A DNA stretch of 64,000 nt from Paenibacillus oenotherae (GTDB taxonomy: Bacteria; Bacillota; Bacilli; Paenibacillales; Paenibacillaceae), in the NCBI RefSeq assembly GCF_019443105.1, contig NZ_JAHZIJ010000001.1, positions 124,001-188,000 of the forward strand, in the 5' to 3' direction. Positions 54,570 through 62,730 of this stretch are shown here, one piece after another. The position numbers and the translations under genes were made by a program. Below the pieces are notes generated by a model that was given only the letters and a program-made list of their open reading frames with translations, had not been told where the DNA came from and did no database searches. Every line of letters begins with the position of its first letter. Position 1 is the first letter of the stretch.

Positions 54570-54611
54570 TTTCGTCAAAACTTCGGCCGGGCCGAAGCAC
54601 CCTTGACGAAA
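54570..54611 (-). ncRNA. Stem-loop in the rpsB leader, candidate S2 autoregulatory element
   Basis: Outer stem TTTCGTCAA / TTGACGAAA (54570-54578 with 54603-54611) encloses an inner stem CTTCGGC / GCCGAAG (54581-54587 with 54591-54597). It lies in a 5' leader of about 120 bases. Ribosomal protein genes often carry leader structures bound by their product; binding here is inference. It could also be a transcriptional attenuator, although no T-run follows. Confidence 0.5.
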
Positions 54612-54643
54612 TTAATTCGCGTGTGTTTTTAACACCGTCAATT

Positions 54644-54673
54644 ACTATACCATAACTGCCATCCACCATGCAA
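54644..54673 (-). promoter_or_regulatory. Sigma-A promoter of rpsB
   Basis: Minus strand TTGCAT (54668-54673), an 18-base spacer, and TATAGT (54644-54649) with an upstream TGG forming an extended -10. Confidence 0.65.
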
Positions 54674-54705
54674 CAAGCAATCATCTATTTTTCAGCATCA
54701 AAATG

Positions 54706-54741
54706 AAGAAATCCAGAGACAACAGCGATGGGAAGAATGAT
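54706..54741. repeat. Half copy of the palindromic intergenic element
   Basis: AAGAAATCCAGAGACAACAG and the following 16 bases match the right half of the element at 27265-27300 at 31 of 36 positions. The left half is missing. Like the full copy it lies shortly after the 3' end of a minus-strand gene and in the same orientation. Confidence 0.65.
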
Positions 54742-54779
54742 CCGCACGCCAGCAGGCCTCAGCTTTGGCCCCGCATCGC

Positions 54780-55370
54780 CTACTCCTTCAACTGCCGCTT
54801 CGCTTCCTCAGGAGGGAGCGGCTGCCCTGTAATGACCTTCTTCACCTGCTGCAAGGTTAAGTCGCCCTCAAATGCAAAATAGCCCGCGCGTATTTTGTTG
54901 CTCTCTTTACGCATCAGGGATATGAAGGACTTCTGGTTCTCGATTACTCCATGCTTCTCCAGCAAAGCGGCTGTCTCGGTCAGGTCTGATCCCGGAACGA
55001 TGCGGACGATAGTTCTCCCGGGCTCAGAGTCTTTTGCAGCCTTCCCTTCAGCAGCTGATGGGGCCTTCGGTTGAGGTTGAGGTACAGATGTATCCTTATT
55101 CGCCTCTGGCTTTGCATCCTCCGCCTTCTGCTCCTCATCCTTGGCCTTCTGAACCTTCTGCATTTCTTCCGCTCTAATCCGCTCGGCCGCCTCGGCCAGC
55201 TTGCTGTCAAGCTCCTCTTGCGTATACAGCTTGGAACCGGAGGTATCCGTATCTTGATTGAAGTGGTCCAGATTATCAGCCTGCTGCTGTCCAACGAGCA
55301 TAAGCTGGAGGAGGGCAGCTCCAATAATTAGCCCGATACCAAGCCCAAGTAGAAAAGGTCGTTTATTCAT
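54780..55370 (-). CDS. Membrane-anchored protein with MltG-like N-terminal region
   Basis: 196 residues, not characterised. An N-terminal membrane helix (about 5-27) is followed by a charged coiled-coil-like, Lys/Glu/Ala-rich stretch (about 50-120) and a C-terminal block (about 120-185). That block reads VRIVPGSDLTETAALLEKHGVIENQKSFISLM then AGYFAFEGDLTLQQVKKVITG (partly quoted), the pattern of the LysM-like substrate-binding part of MltG/YceG transglycosylases. The catalytic MltG domain is absent, so an enzymatic role is unlikely. Last gene of the che-sigD series, overlapping the SwrB-like gene by 8 bases. ATG at 55370. Confidence 0.78.
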   Translation of the reverse strand: MNKRPFLLGLGIGLIIGAALLQLMLVGQQQADNLDHFNQDTDTSGSKLYTQEELDSKLAEAAERIRAEEMQKVQKAKDEEQKAEDAKPEANKDTSVPQPQPKAPSAAEGKAAKDSEPGRTIVRIVPGSDLTETAALLEKHGVIENQKSFISLMRKESNKIRAGYFAFEGDLTLQQVKKVITGQPLPPEEAKRQLKE

Positions 55371-55932
55371 GACGGCTTTCTTCCTCCTGCCTGGATAACT
55401 GGAGAATCAACAGCACTTCTCCCTTGTTCATGCCAAGCTTCTTCGCAATGGCCTCAACTGACTTGCCATTGTCATGAAGCGCGAACAATTCCGTGTATCG
55501 ATTGCGGATCGATGCCGCCTCCTGCTCCTGCACCTCTTCAGCTGCTGTCTCCGGGATTGCGGACTCCGGCATTGCTTCCGGTTCATGAGAAGCCGCCGCC
55601 GGCTGGTTGCCAGGGGCAAATGCCTCTGCTGCGGGCTGCGATTTGGCCTGGTTAACCAACGATTGCTCCAGTTCGCCGCAGCGCTGCTCCAATTGATTGA
55701 TCCGCTCTTCACGCCGCTTTGCTTGCTCCTGTGCTTCCTTCTGGGCGCTTGTTACAAGCTCGACCATCTCGCGATTGTCGGCCTCCATGTTCTCCATGAA
55801 TTGCTCCAATGCTGTTTCCATATTGCGTACAGTAGAAGATTGATCGCTGCCTGGCGCGGATTTACGCGGCATAATAACAGCGAAAACTACAGCAACTGCG
55901 CCCAATAGAACGATCGTATGCCAAGGTTCCAT
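55363..55932 (-). CDS. SwrB-like membrane protein (DUF6115)
   Basis: 189 residues: N-terminal membrane helix (about 6-22), Glu/Gln-rich coiled coil (about 35-95), a variable Ala/Pro/Glu region, and a C-terminal helix-turn-helix-like segment (FALHDNGKSVEAIAKKLGMNKGEVLLILQLS). B. subtilis SwrB, at the same place between sigD and rpsB, has the same layout and promotes assembly of the flagellar export apparatus. Similarity is mostly in architecture and the C-terminal block, so SwrB equivalence is inference. ATG at 55932 after GCAGGTGAAACGT. Confidence 0.8.
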   Translation of the reverse strand: MEPWHTIVLLGAVAVVFAVIMPRKSAPGSDQSSTVRNMETALEQFMENMEADNREMVELVTSAQKEAQEQAKRREERINQLEQRCGELEQSLVNQAKSQPAAEAFAPGNQPAAASHEPEAMPESAIPETAAEEVQEQEAASIRNRYTELFALHDNGKSVEAIAKKLGMNKGEVLLILQLSRQEEESRHE

Positions 55933-55968
55933 TACGTTTCACCTGCAATCCGGTAATTAATGCGGTAT

Positions 55969-56301
55969 CTAAAGCGATATATCAATGTGCTGGCCTTTGT
56001 AAGGATGTGTCTGGGCCGCCTGCTTGTCCTCAGACTGCTCCAGCGCGTCATCCCGGTTGCCGGCGTTTTTTCGTTTCTGCGATTTCGAGCCTGCTTCACG
56101 CTGCTTATTATCTTTAATGCCCAGCTTGCTGCCTTGTTCAACCGCACTATTCTTGCTGCGCATCAATTCCGTTTGTTTGGCACTGTCACCTTCCAAACGA
56201 GTTTGGTCGGCGACAGGCTTATGCAGCATTTGATTTTGCAATGCGGCAGTATCCGGCGTTCGTGGTATAGAGGCCTGCAGGTCAATCGATTTATAGGGCA
56301 T
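55969..56301 (-). CDS. Hypothetical small charged protein in the sigD operon
   Basis: 110 residues, unrecognised. It begins MPYKSIDLQASIPRTPDTAA, then becomes Lys/Gln/Ser/Asn-rich (about 40-105) and looks disordered, with no membrane helix, signal or cysteine. ATG at 56301 has a good site (AAGGGAGGAGTAACGG), and it is co-directional between fapA and the SwrB-like gene with short gaps, so it is probably real. A role in flagellar assembly is suggested only by context. Confidence 0.7.
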   Translation of the reverse strand: MPYKSIDLQASIPRTPDTAALQNQMLHKPVADQTRLEGDSAKQTELMRSKNSAVEQGSKLGIKDNKQREAGSKSQKRKNAGNRDDALEQSEDKQAAQTHPYKGQHIDISL

Positions 56302-56350
56302 CCGTTACTCCTCCCTTAATCATGCAATTTGTCCGCTTCCAACCTCTCCA

Positions 56351-57757
56351 TTAAAGATAAGGAGCCATCACAATATCGCCTTCTGAATAACGGAAGGAAA
56401 TTCGCTGCGTAGGATCCTTCACAAAGCGCGTGTAGCGTCCGATAACAATTTTCGTTCCGCCGTAGATGGTATTGATGACGTCTACTCTCGCAGTATCGGT
56501 GTCCTCAAGCGACTTCTCTATTTCCAGAATGCGTTCTCGAGATACAGACATTTCTTCAACTGCTTGACGCTTGGTCGCGCCCAGCTTGATCCTGAGCGCC
56601 AGCTTGTCTGATGGCAGCTGTCCTGCAGCAGCAAGCTGATCAAGCAACGTTAACGCCTTCTCTGTCTTATCCAGGTTCTCGCCTGTTGACTTCAAGTGCT
56701 GTCTAAGCTCCAGAAGCTCCGAGCGCAGCTCTGGCCGAACGCCGACCTCAATGGCTGTGGCAGTTGACATGGTATTGCCGATCGTCCTTGCGACGACCCG
56801 CTCTCCAGCCTGTATCATTCCTCCTACAACAAGACCTTTGGTCCCGCTGCAAACTACGTTTCTGCCAGCACGCACATGAGAGTGCATAATACTTTGGGTA
56901 ACAAGCACATCCTCCATTGCCGTTACGTTCCCATCCTGGATAAATGAGCTCTTGACGTTCTTGCCGGCCTTGACATAACCTTTATTGCTTGCCAGTATGC
57001 CTCCGGTTATTTCGATTGAGCCCTCTGATTCCAGCTCAGCGCCCTCAACGCCCCCGATAACCCGTATATCGCCAGAAGCTTTAATCCGGAAGCCTGTCAG
57101 TACATTGCCGCGCACGACAACAGTTCCTACGAAATCAATATTGCCGATATTATAATCAACATCACCGTTAACCTCATAAATAGGAAACACGTTGATTTTG
57201 TTTTTGTCGGTCATTGTGATTAGTCCGTCTATTGCTGCATAAAGTGCTGTTTGTTCAGGGTTCAGGACGACATTTTTGCCTAATTTGAAATAAGCTTCCT
57301 TACCATTCTTTCCAGCTATATCATCACCGGTAACCGCTTTGCCAGGTTTGCCTTCCGTTGCTGGTACTTTCTCCGCGATCAATTGACCGCGTCTGACATT
57401 TTTAAGCTGCGTGATTTCTTTGAAATCAACTTTCCCGCCCTCAATTTCAACCGGCTTGTGCTGTTCTTCCTTCATATCATACGAGAAACGAATAGCCCCG
57501 TCCTCACCGTTGACAGCCATCTCGCCCTGCGCTACTAGTGTCTGACTATTGAAGTATAATTTCGGCTGCCTGGCAATGTTGGCAAGCACATTAAGGTCAA
57601 TTCCGTGGATAACGCCATGACTTCTCACAAATTCCTCAAGCTGTTTAGAAGTGATGGTGAGATTCTCGTCCGCAACATTAAACCTTAAATGAGCTGTAAG
57701 TTTATCAGGTGAGATCTGGATGACTATGTAAGTTTCAAGCGTTTCATAAGTTGACAA
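56351..57757 (-). CDS. FapA-family (DUF342) protein
   Basis: 468 residues of the flagellar assembly protein A (DUF342) family: an N-terminal domain (about 1-150), a central right-handed beta-helix rich in VRGNVLTGFRIKASGDIRVIG-type rungs (about 170-335) and a C-terminal coiled coil (about 340-420). Family members in other bacteria affect flagellar placement or polar targeting, and the beta-helix resembles bactofilin and MinC scaffolds. The start is TTG at 57757 (GGGGGGACGTCAG before it). Immediately downstream of sigD. Not present at this locus in B. subtilis. Family secure, function in this lineage unknown. Confidence 0.87.
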   Translation of the reverse strand: MSTYETLETYIVIQISPDKLTAHLRFNVADENLTITSKQLEEFVRSHGVIHGIDLNVLANIARQPKLYFNSQTLVAQGEMAVNGEDGAIRFSYDMKEEQHKPVEIEGGKVDFKEITQLKNVRRGQLIAEKVPATEGKPGKAVTGDDIAGKNGKEAYFKLGKNVVLNPEQTALYAAIDGLITMTDKNKINVFPIYEVNGDVDYNIGNIDFVGTVVVRGNVLTGFRIKASGDIRVIGGVEGAELESEGSIEITGGILASNKGYVKAGKNVKSSFIQDGNVTAMEDVLVTQSIMHSHVRAGRNVVCSGTKGLVVGGMIQAGERVVARTIGNTMSTATAIEVGVRPELRSELLELRQHLKSTGENLDKTEKALTLLDQLAAAGQLPSDKLALRIKLGATKRQAVEEMSVSRERILEIEKSLEDTDTARVDVINTIYGGTKIVIGRYTRFVKDPTQRISFRYSEGDIVMAPYL

Positions 57758-57781
57758 CTGACGTCCCCCCTTTCAATATAT

Positions 57782-58567
57782 TTAGCGCTGCATTAACTGA
57801 TCCTTTTGCTTGTCCAGAGCGCCGCGCAATCTTAGAATTGCCTTGGAATGAAGCTGCGAGATCCGTGACGGCGATAAACACATCACTTCCGCAATTTCAC
57901 TCAGGGACAGCTCTTCATAATAGAATAAGGAAATGACCGTTCTCTCTTTCTCTGTCAGGCGGTCGATTCCTCTTACAAGCGATTCCTTCAAATAAAATTC
58001 ATGCACCTTATAATCCGGATTTTTGGCTTTCTCATCAATAAGAAGGGACAGCCGTGTTTCCGACTCTTCCTCTTTGATGGGATCCTCCAGCGAACAAACG
58101 GTTGTTACCGCAATCTCCTGCAGCATATGTCCGAATTCCTTCTCGCTGATGCTCAAATATTCACTTATCTCCGCATCGGAGACGGAACGAAGATACTGCT
58201 GCTCCAAATGCTGGTAGGCTTCCTCAATCTTCTTCGCCTTCTCGCGCACGGATCGCGGAACCCAATCTCCCTGACGCAATCCATCAATGATGGATCCCCT
58301 GATCCGCCAGGATGCGTAGGTTTCGAACTGGAGTCCGCGGCGGTAATCGAATTTCTCGATGGCATCGATTAGTCCCATTACTCCATTGCTGGCCAGATCG
58401 TCCTTGGAGACGTTCTTGGGCAATCCGATCGCCATGCGGTTGCTTACATAATCAACCAAAGATAAGTAATGTTCGATAAGCCGTTTCTTCGCTTCAATGT
58501 CCCCTTCTTCTTTCCACTTCTGCCAGATCTCGATGTTAGACAAATGAGGTGCTTTCGGCTCTATCAT
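57782..58567 (-). CDS. sigD: RNA polymerase sigma factor SigD (FliA type)
   Basis: Directs transcription of late flagellar, chemotaxis and autolysin genes; normally held by FlgM. 261 residues: region 2 with MAIGLPKNVSKDDLASNGVMGLIDAIEKFD (part; core recognition and -10), RIRGSIIDGLRQGDWVPRSVREKAKK, region 3 and region 4 with LSLSEIAEVMCLSPSRISQLHSKAILRLR (part; -35 binding helix). ATG at 58567 after GGGAGGGTGAGTTGA. Last regulatory gene of the che operon as in B. subtilis. Identity is secure. Confidence 0.96.
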   Translation of the reverse strand: MIEPKAPHLSNIEIWQKWKEEGDIEAKKRLIEHYLSLVDYVSNRMAIGLPKNVSKDDLASNGVMGLIDAIEKFDYRRGLQFETYASWRIRGSIIDGLRQGDWVPRSVREKAKKIEEAYQHLEQQYLRSVSDAEISEYLSISEKEFGHMLQEIAVTTVCSLEDPIKEEESETRLSLLIDEKAKNPDYKVHEFYLKESLVRGIDRLTEKERTVISLFYYEELSLSEIAEVMCLSPSRISQLHSKAILRLRGALDKQKDQLMQR

Positions 58568-58572
58568 TCAAC

Positions 58573-59001
58573 TCACCCTCCCGTAAGGTGACGTACTGCT
58601 TTGGCCAATTCTTCAGGCTCTTTGTTTGGAGTCGATACAAGCTTAGGTGGAGTCAGCGGTTGAAAGTTCGACTGTGCGCCAGGCTCAAGCTGTACGTTCC
58701 CGTCCATTTGCTGTTTAAGTAAATCATTCAATTCGTCGCTCTCATCCGGCGTCGACATATCCACCTGAATGCCTCTGGCCTCATCCTGAGATTGGGATTC
58801 CTCCGCCAGCGGAACTGCACCAGGCTGCAGTATGAGAGCAATAACTGCACGAAACAAATACATGAGTACAAAAAATGCGATAAAGGCGTACAGGCACCGC
58901 ATGCTAGTTACGGCAAGCCCATTGCTGCCCAAGGAGAACAGCAGCGTAAGCACAGACCCGCATATACCAAATGCAACGTTCCAACGCCAGGTTCCAATCA
59001 T
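58573..59001 (-). CDS. Hypothetical membrane protein between cheD and sigD
   Basis: 142 residues, no recognised family. Two hydrophobic helices (about 8-32 and 35-58) are followed by an acidic, Pro/Gln-rich cytoplasmic or external tail (about 60-142). The ATG at 59001 follows AAAGGAGATTTAAG, and the gene is tightly packed 1 base after cheD and 5 bases before sigD, so it is very likely expressed with them. A role in motility or in modulating SigD at the membrane is only suggested by position. Confidence 0.8.
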   Translation of the reverse strand: MIGTWRWNVAFGICGSVLTLLFSLGSNGLAVTSMRCLYAFIAFFVLMYLFRAVIALILQPGAVPLAEESQSQDEARGIQVDMSTPDESDELNDLLKQQMDGNVQLEPGAQSNFQPLTPPKLVSTPNKEPEELAKAVRHLTGG

Positions 59002-59002
59002 C

Positions 59003-59497
59003 TTAAATCTCCTTTATTCCAAGTTGGACGCTTCGAATGACCAAGATTCCTCTTGTACTATCGAACTCTATCGTCCGGCCATAATTCCCGCCCGTATCTT
59101 CCCCTAGCAAGGGGATATCGAATCTCGTCAGCATTTCCTTGCAAGATTCCACATTGCGCGGTCCGATTCTCATCGCTTCGCTCTGCATCGCAAACGCGAA
59201 CATCTGGGCGCCTCCCGCCATCTTGGCAGTGAGACGGCTTGTCATCGCGCCAGCTTGCTTCATTCTCTGGATCAGCTCCGGGATCGCGGTGTCTGCATAT
59301 TTGGCTAAATTTATAGATGACTCCCGGGCAATTTCCGAAGTTGGCAGCATGACATGTGCCATACCGGCAATCCTGTTGCGCTCATCGAATAGAATCAAAC
59401 CGACACATGATCCGAGTCCGGTCGTCCTGAGCGTACCGCCGTCGGAAGAAATATTTAAATCGGCCATGCCTACTTTCACCACGTTCTGCTGTATCAT
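59003..59497 (-). CDS. cheD: Chemoreceptor glutamine deamidase CheD
   Basis: Deamidates receptor glutamines and partners CheC in adaptation. 164 residues with the catalytic cysteine in TTGLGSCVGLILFDE near residue 32 and the histidine in GMAHVMLPTSE near 49; the downstream block KMAGGAQMF and ESCKEML are also typical. The start codon overlaps the cheC stop by 4 bases (ATGA), matching their known complex. Order cheW-cheC-cheD-sigD is as in B. subtilis, with one extra gene before sigD. Identity is secure. Confidence 0.96.
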   Translation of the reverse strand: MIQQNVVKVGMADLNISSDGGTLRTTGLGSCVGLILFDERNRIAGMAHVMLPTSEIARESSINLAKYADTAIPELIQRMKQAGAMTSRLTAKMAGGAQMFAFAMQSEAMRIGPRNVESCKEMLTRFDIPLLGEDTGGNYGRTIEFDSTRGILVIRSVQLGIKEI

Positions 59498-60114
59498 TCA
59501 GATGGCACTCCCAAAGAGCTGAAAATTTTGTCGAACGACTCAGGGTCAGGAATGAGGAAGAAATGGCCTTCCAGATCCTCCCGGCCCTCAAAGAATGTAG
59601 TATCAATCAATAGTGCGGAGTCGCCCATCTCACCGTACTGTACAAGCCCATAGCTCAGTATCGCTCCAGCCATATCGACTGCTAATGCCGGAACCGTCGG
59701 CGACATAGACAGCTTGGTAAAATCAGCGAGAGAAGATAAGTAAGAGCCTGCTAGAATATTGCCAATTTCGGACAGAGCGGACAACTCCATCTCCGAATAT
59801 CCGTTATCGTCCCGAACCTCTAAAGAAAGCAGGCTGTTCAACAGTCTCTTGGCGGAATCCTCTTTGATCAAGAAGAACATATTGCCTGGAGCATCACCCT
59901 CTACCCGCAGAAAAACAGCGACGACGACTTGCTCCAAACCTCCCACCTTGTCCGCAACCTGCTCGAAAGGAATAAGATTGACTGTTGGCACCTTCATATC
60001 AACCGGCTTGTCCAGAAGTCTGGATAAAGCAGTGGCCGCGTTACCTGCTCCGATATTACCGACTTCCTTCAGCACATCCAGTTTAAAGGCCTCCAGCTTG
60101 GATAAAGGATTCAC
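59494..60114 (-). CDS. cheC: CheY-P phosphatase CheC
   Basis: Dephosphorylates CheY-P and binds CheD in adaptation. 206 residues with two copies of the phosphatase signature: VLKEVGNIGAGNAATALSRLL near 14-34 (E and N residues) and SALSEIGNILAGSYLSSLADF near 112-132. The start is GTG at 60114 after GAGGACTAAGCC. Between cheW and cheD. The size and double motif fit CheC rather than the related CheX or FliY. Confidence 0.96.
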   Translation of the reverse strand: MNPLSKLEAFKLDVLKEVGNIGAGNAATALSRLLDKPVDMKVPTVNLIPFEQVADKVGGLEQVVVAVFLRVEGDAPGNMFFLIKEDSAKRLLNSLLSLEVRDDNGYSEMELSALSEIGNILAGSYLSSLADFTKLSMSPTVPALAVDMAGAILSYGLVQYGEMGDSALLIDTTFFEGREDLEGHFFLIPDPESFDKIFSSLGVPSE

Positions 60115-60117
60115 GGC

Positions 60118-60579
60118 TTAGTCCTCCAGCTGCTCTAGCTGGATGATTTCATTCTTGTTCAACACTTCGGCCAGGTTAAGCATAATAAGCAGGCGATTGT
60201 CACCGATCTTGGCTACTCCGTGCAAATATTTGGCCTTGATGCCTCCCACGACCTCCGGAGGTGAATCAATGCTGTCCGTATCGATATCGATAACATCATT
60301 GGCAGCATCCACAACGAATCCTACCTCCAGATCATTGACGGCAACAATAATAATCCGCGAGCTGTCTGTCGGCTCTGATTCCTCCAGATTAAACCGTCCC
60401 CGCAGATCAATGACAGGAAGCACTACTCCGCGCAGATTGATGACTCCTTTGATGAAGGCAGGTGTTTTGGGTACTCGTGTTATGGGGATCATTCGCTCGA
60501 TTGTACGAACTTTCTCTACTTCGATGCCATATTCTTCGTTAGCAAGTCCAAAAACGATAACCTTGATTTCCTCACCCAT
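60118..60579 (-). CDS. cheW: Chemotaxis coupling protein CheW
   Basis: Couples receptors to the CheA kinase. 153-residue SH3-like CheW domain: FGLANEEYGIEVEKVRTIER, IPITRVPKTPAFIKGVINLRG (part) and VIDLRGRFNL, VDAANDVIDID. ATG at 60579 after AAGGAGGGATAACGC. Located between cheA and cheC as in B. subtilis. Identity is certain. Confidence 0.97.
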   Translation of the reverse strand: MGEEIKVIVFGLANEEYGIEVEKVRTIERMIPITRVPKTPAFIKGVINLRGVVLPVIDLRGRFNLEESEPTDSSRIIIVAVNDLEVGFVVDAANDVIDIDTDSIDSPPEVVGGIKAKYLHGVAKIGDNRLLIMLNLAEVLNKNEIIQLEQLED

Positions 60580-60592
60580 GCGTTATCCCTCC

Positions 60593-62683
60593 TTATTTTA
60601 TGAGCGCATTCGGATCGATAATTAATGCCACTTGGCCATCGCCAAGAATCGTAGCTCCAGATACAGCCGGAATGTTCGTTAAATATTTGCCAAGCGACTT
60701 GAGGACGATCTCGCTCTGGCCAATAAATTCGTCCACCATAATCGCGCCCTGCTTGTCCCCTTTGCGAATGACGACAATTTCGGTCTCCGCTTCATCTTCT
60801 TCGCTATATGAAGGTGATTGAAGCACCTGGCTGAGCGATACGACCGGTATGACACTGCCGCGGTATTCAATCATCAAATTGCCGTGAATGTTGCGGATTT
60901 GCTCCTTGCGTATGATGCCTGTTTCTACAATAGAGGAAAGCGGAATCGCATACTTCTCATCTCCGAGCTTGACAAGCATTGCCGATATGATCGACAGTGT
61001 CAGCGGCAGCTGAATCGAGAATTTAGTCCCTCTGCCAGGCTCAGAATCAATCGTGACATTACCGCCAAGAGAAGTGATCTTCGTTCGTACGACATCAAGC
61101 CCTACACCGCGTCCGGATATATCGGATATTTTGTCCGCTGTACTGAAGCCTGGCGCAAAGATTAGCATGTTGATCTCGCTATCATTCAAGCGCTTGGCCT
61201 CTTCTGCAGTGACAACGCCATTCTTGACCGCTATTTCCTTAACCTTGTCGCGGTTGATTCCCTTCCCGTCTTCCTCCACCTCGATAAAGACATGGTTGCC
61301 GCTGTGGAAGGCGCGCAAATGAACAATTCCTGTCTCGGGCTTGCCTGCCGCAATCCGGTCAGCGACCGATTCGATACCGTGGTCAAGCGAGTTGCGAAGC
61401 AAATGTACGAGCGGGTCGCCAATCTCGTCGATTACGGTACGATCCAGCTCTGTTTCAGCACCCGTAATGATGAGCTCTACCTTCTTATCGAGTGACTTGG
61501 CCAGGTCGCGTACCATCCGTGGGAACCGGTTGAAGACAGATTCCACAGGCACCATCCGCAGCTTGAGCACAATATTTTGCAAGTCGCCGCTGACACGGGA
61601 CATATGCTCAACCGTCTCTGACAACTCGGTGCTCTTCACTTCGCTGGCAAGCTGCTCAAGGCGAACACGATCAATAAGCAGTTCACTGAATAAATTCATG
61701 AGCGCATCCAGCCGTTCAATATCAACACGGATCGTGCGGGATGCAGCGCCGCCGCCCCCCGTAGCGCCTGACGATGCAGGGGCAGCTGCTGGAGCTGCGG
61801 TTGCCGCTGTCTGTGAACGGGCCGCGCTTATTTGCTGGGCTGCCTCTGGCTGCGGTTTCGCTTCCGAAGCCAAATCCGGTTTGGCCGCTCCTGTGCCGGT
61901 CCCGCTGCTGATTTGCTTTAAGGTTTCACTATCCAGTCCAATAATCTCGCAGCCCGCTATTTCGGAGACGGATTCGATTCCTTTGCGGAGCTCCTGCTCA
62001 TTAATATTGGAGATTGTAAACACCGTAAAGGAGTTATCGAATTTTTCCTGCTCAATATCTTGGACGCTTGGAATCGATTTAACAACCTCTCCGCTGCGTT
62101 CCAGGAAATCGAACACCATATAAGCTCTGGCAGCTTTCAGCAAGCAATCCTCGCGTACTGTAACGACGATATGGTAGACGGAGTGGCCGGATTCAATAGA
62201 TTGCAGCAGCACCGATGTTTGGAATTCATCCAGCAGTGCCGAGCTGTTGGATGATCCAGCGCTCCCTGCAGATGCGGCTGGCGCTGCAGCCTGTGACTTG
62301 TGCTCGCCCTTCTCGATAGCTTTCAGCGACTTCACGATCTCCGTTACATCCGCTTTACCTGTTCCGCCGCCTATAATATCTTGTACCATCGATTCCAGCG
62401 CATCTAAACCCTTAAACAGCGTGTCGAAAATAAAGCTGTCCATTTTCAACTTGTTGTTGCGCACCAGATCCAGCACGTTCTCCATTTCGTGAGTCAAAGA
62501 AGCGAGATCCTCAAATCCCATTGTCGCCGACATGCCTTTAAGCGTATGAGCGGATCGGAATATGTTCTGGACGATGCTCAAATCCTCCGGATCACCTTCC
62601 AGACGCAGAAGGTTTTCGTTAAGCGCCTGAAGATGATCGTTCGATTCATCAATGAACATCGATAAATAGGCATTCATATCCAT
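60593..62683 (-). CDS. cheA: Chemotaxis histidine kinase CheA
   Basis: Autophosphorylating kinase that signals to CheY and CheB. 696 residues: P1 Hpt domain with phospho-accepting H46 in RSAHTLKGMSATMG, P2 domain, a Ala/Pro/Ser-rich linker (about 290-325), P3 dimerisation, P4 ATPase with LLRNSLDHGIE, DISGRGVGLDVVR and GRGTKFSIQLPLTL, and a C-terminal CheW-like P5. The ATG at 62683 follows GGAGGTGTATGGAA; a long upstream in-frame extension to 62839 contains that site and is rejected. Between cheB and cheW. Identity is certain. Confidence 0.97.
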   Translation of the reverse strand: MDMNAYLSMFIDESNDHLQALNENLLRLEGDPEDLSIVQNIFRSAHTLKGMSATMGFEDLASLTHEMENVLDLVRNNKLKMDSFIFDTLFKGLDALESMVQDIIGGGTGKADVTEIVKSLKAIEKGEHKSQAAAPAASAGSAGSSNSSALLDEFQTSVLLQSIESGHSVYHIVVTVREDCLLKAARAYMVFDFLERSGEVVKSIPSVQDIEQEKFDNSFTVFTISNINEQELRKGIESVSEIAGCEIIGLDSETLKQISSGTGTGAAKPDLASEAKPQPEAAQQISAARSQTAATAAPAAAPASSGATGGGGAASRTIRVDIERLDALMNLFSELLIDRVRLEQLASEVKSTELSETVEHMSRVSGDLQNIVLKLRMVPVESVFNRFPRMVRDLAKSLDKKVELIITGAETELDRTVIDEIGDPLVHLLRNSLDHGIESVADRIAAGKPETGIVHLRAFHSGNHVFIEVEEDGKGINRDKVKEIAVKNGVVTAEEAKRLNDSEINMLIFAPGFSTADKISDISGRGVGLDVVRTKITSLGGNVTIDSEPGRGTKFSIQLPLTLSIISAMLVKLGDEKYAIPLSSIVETGIIRKEQIRNIHGNLMIEYRGSVIPVVSLSQVLQSPSYSEEDEAETEIVVIRKGDKQGAIMVDEFIGQSEIVLKSLGKYLTNIPAVSGATILGDGQVALIIDPNALIK

Positions 62684-62730
62684 TTCCATACACCTCCTGA
62701 TTGAATGGTTGCCAATCGAAAATATATCTG

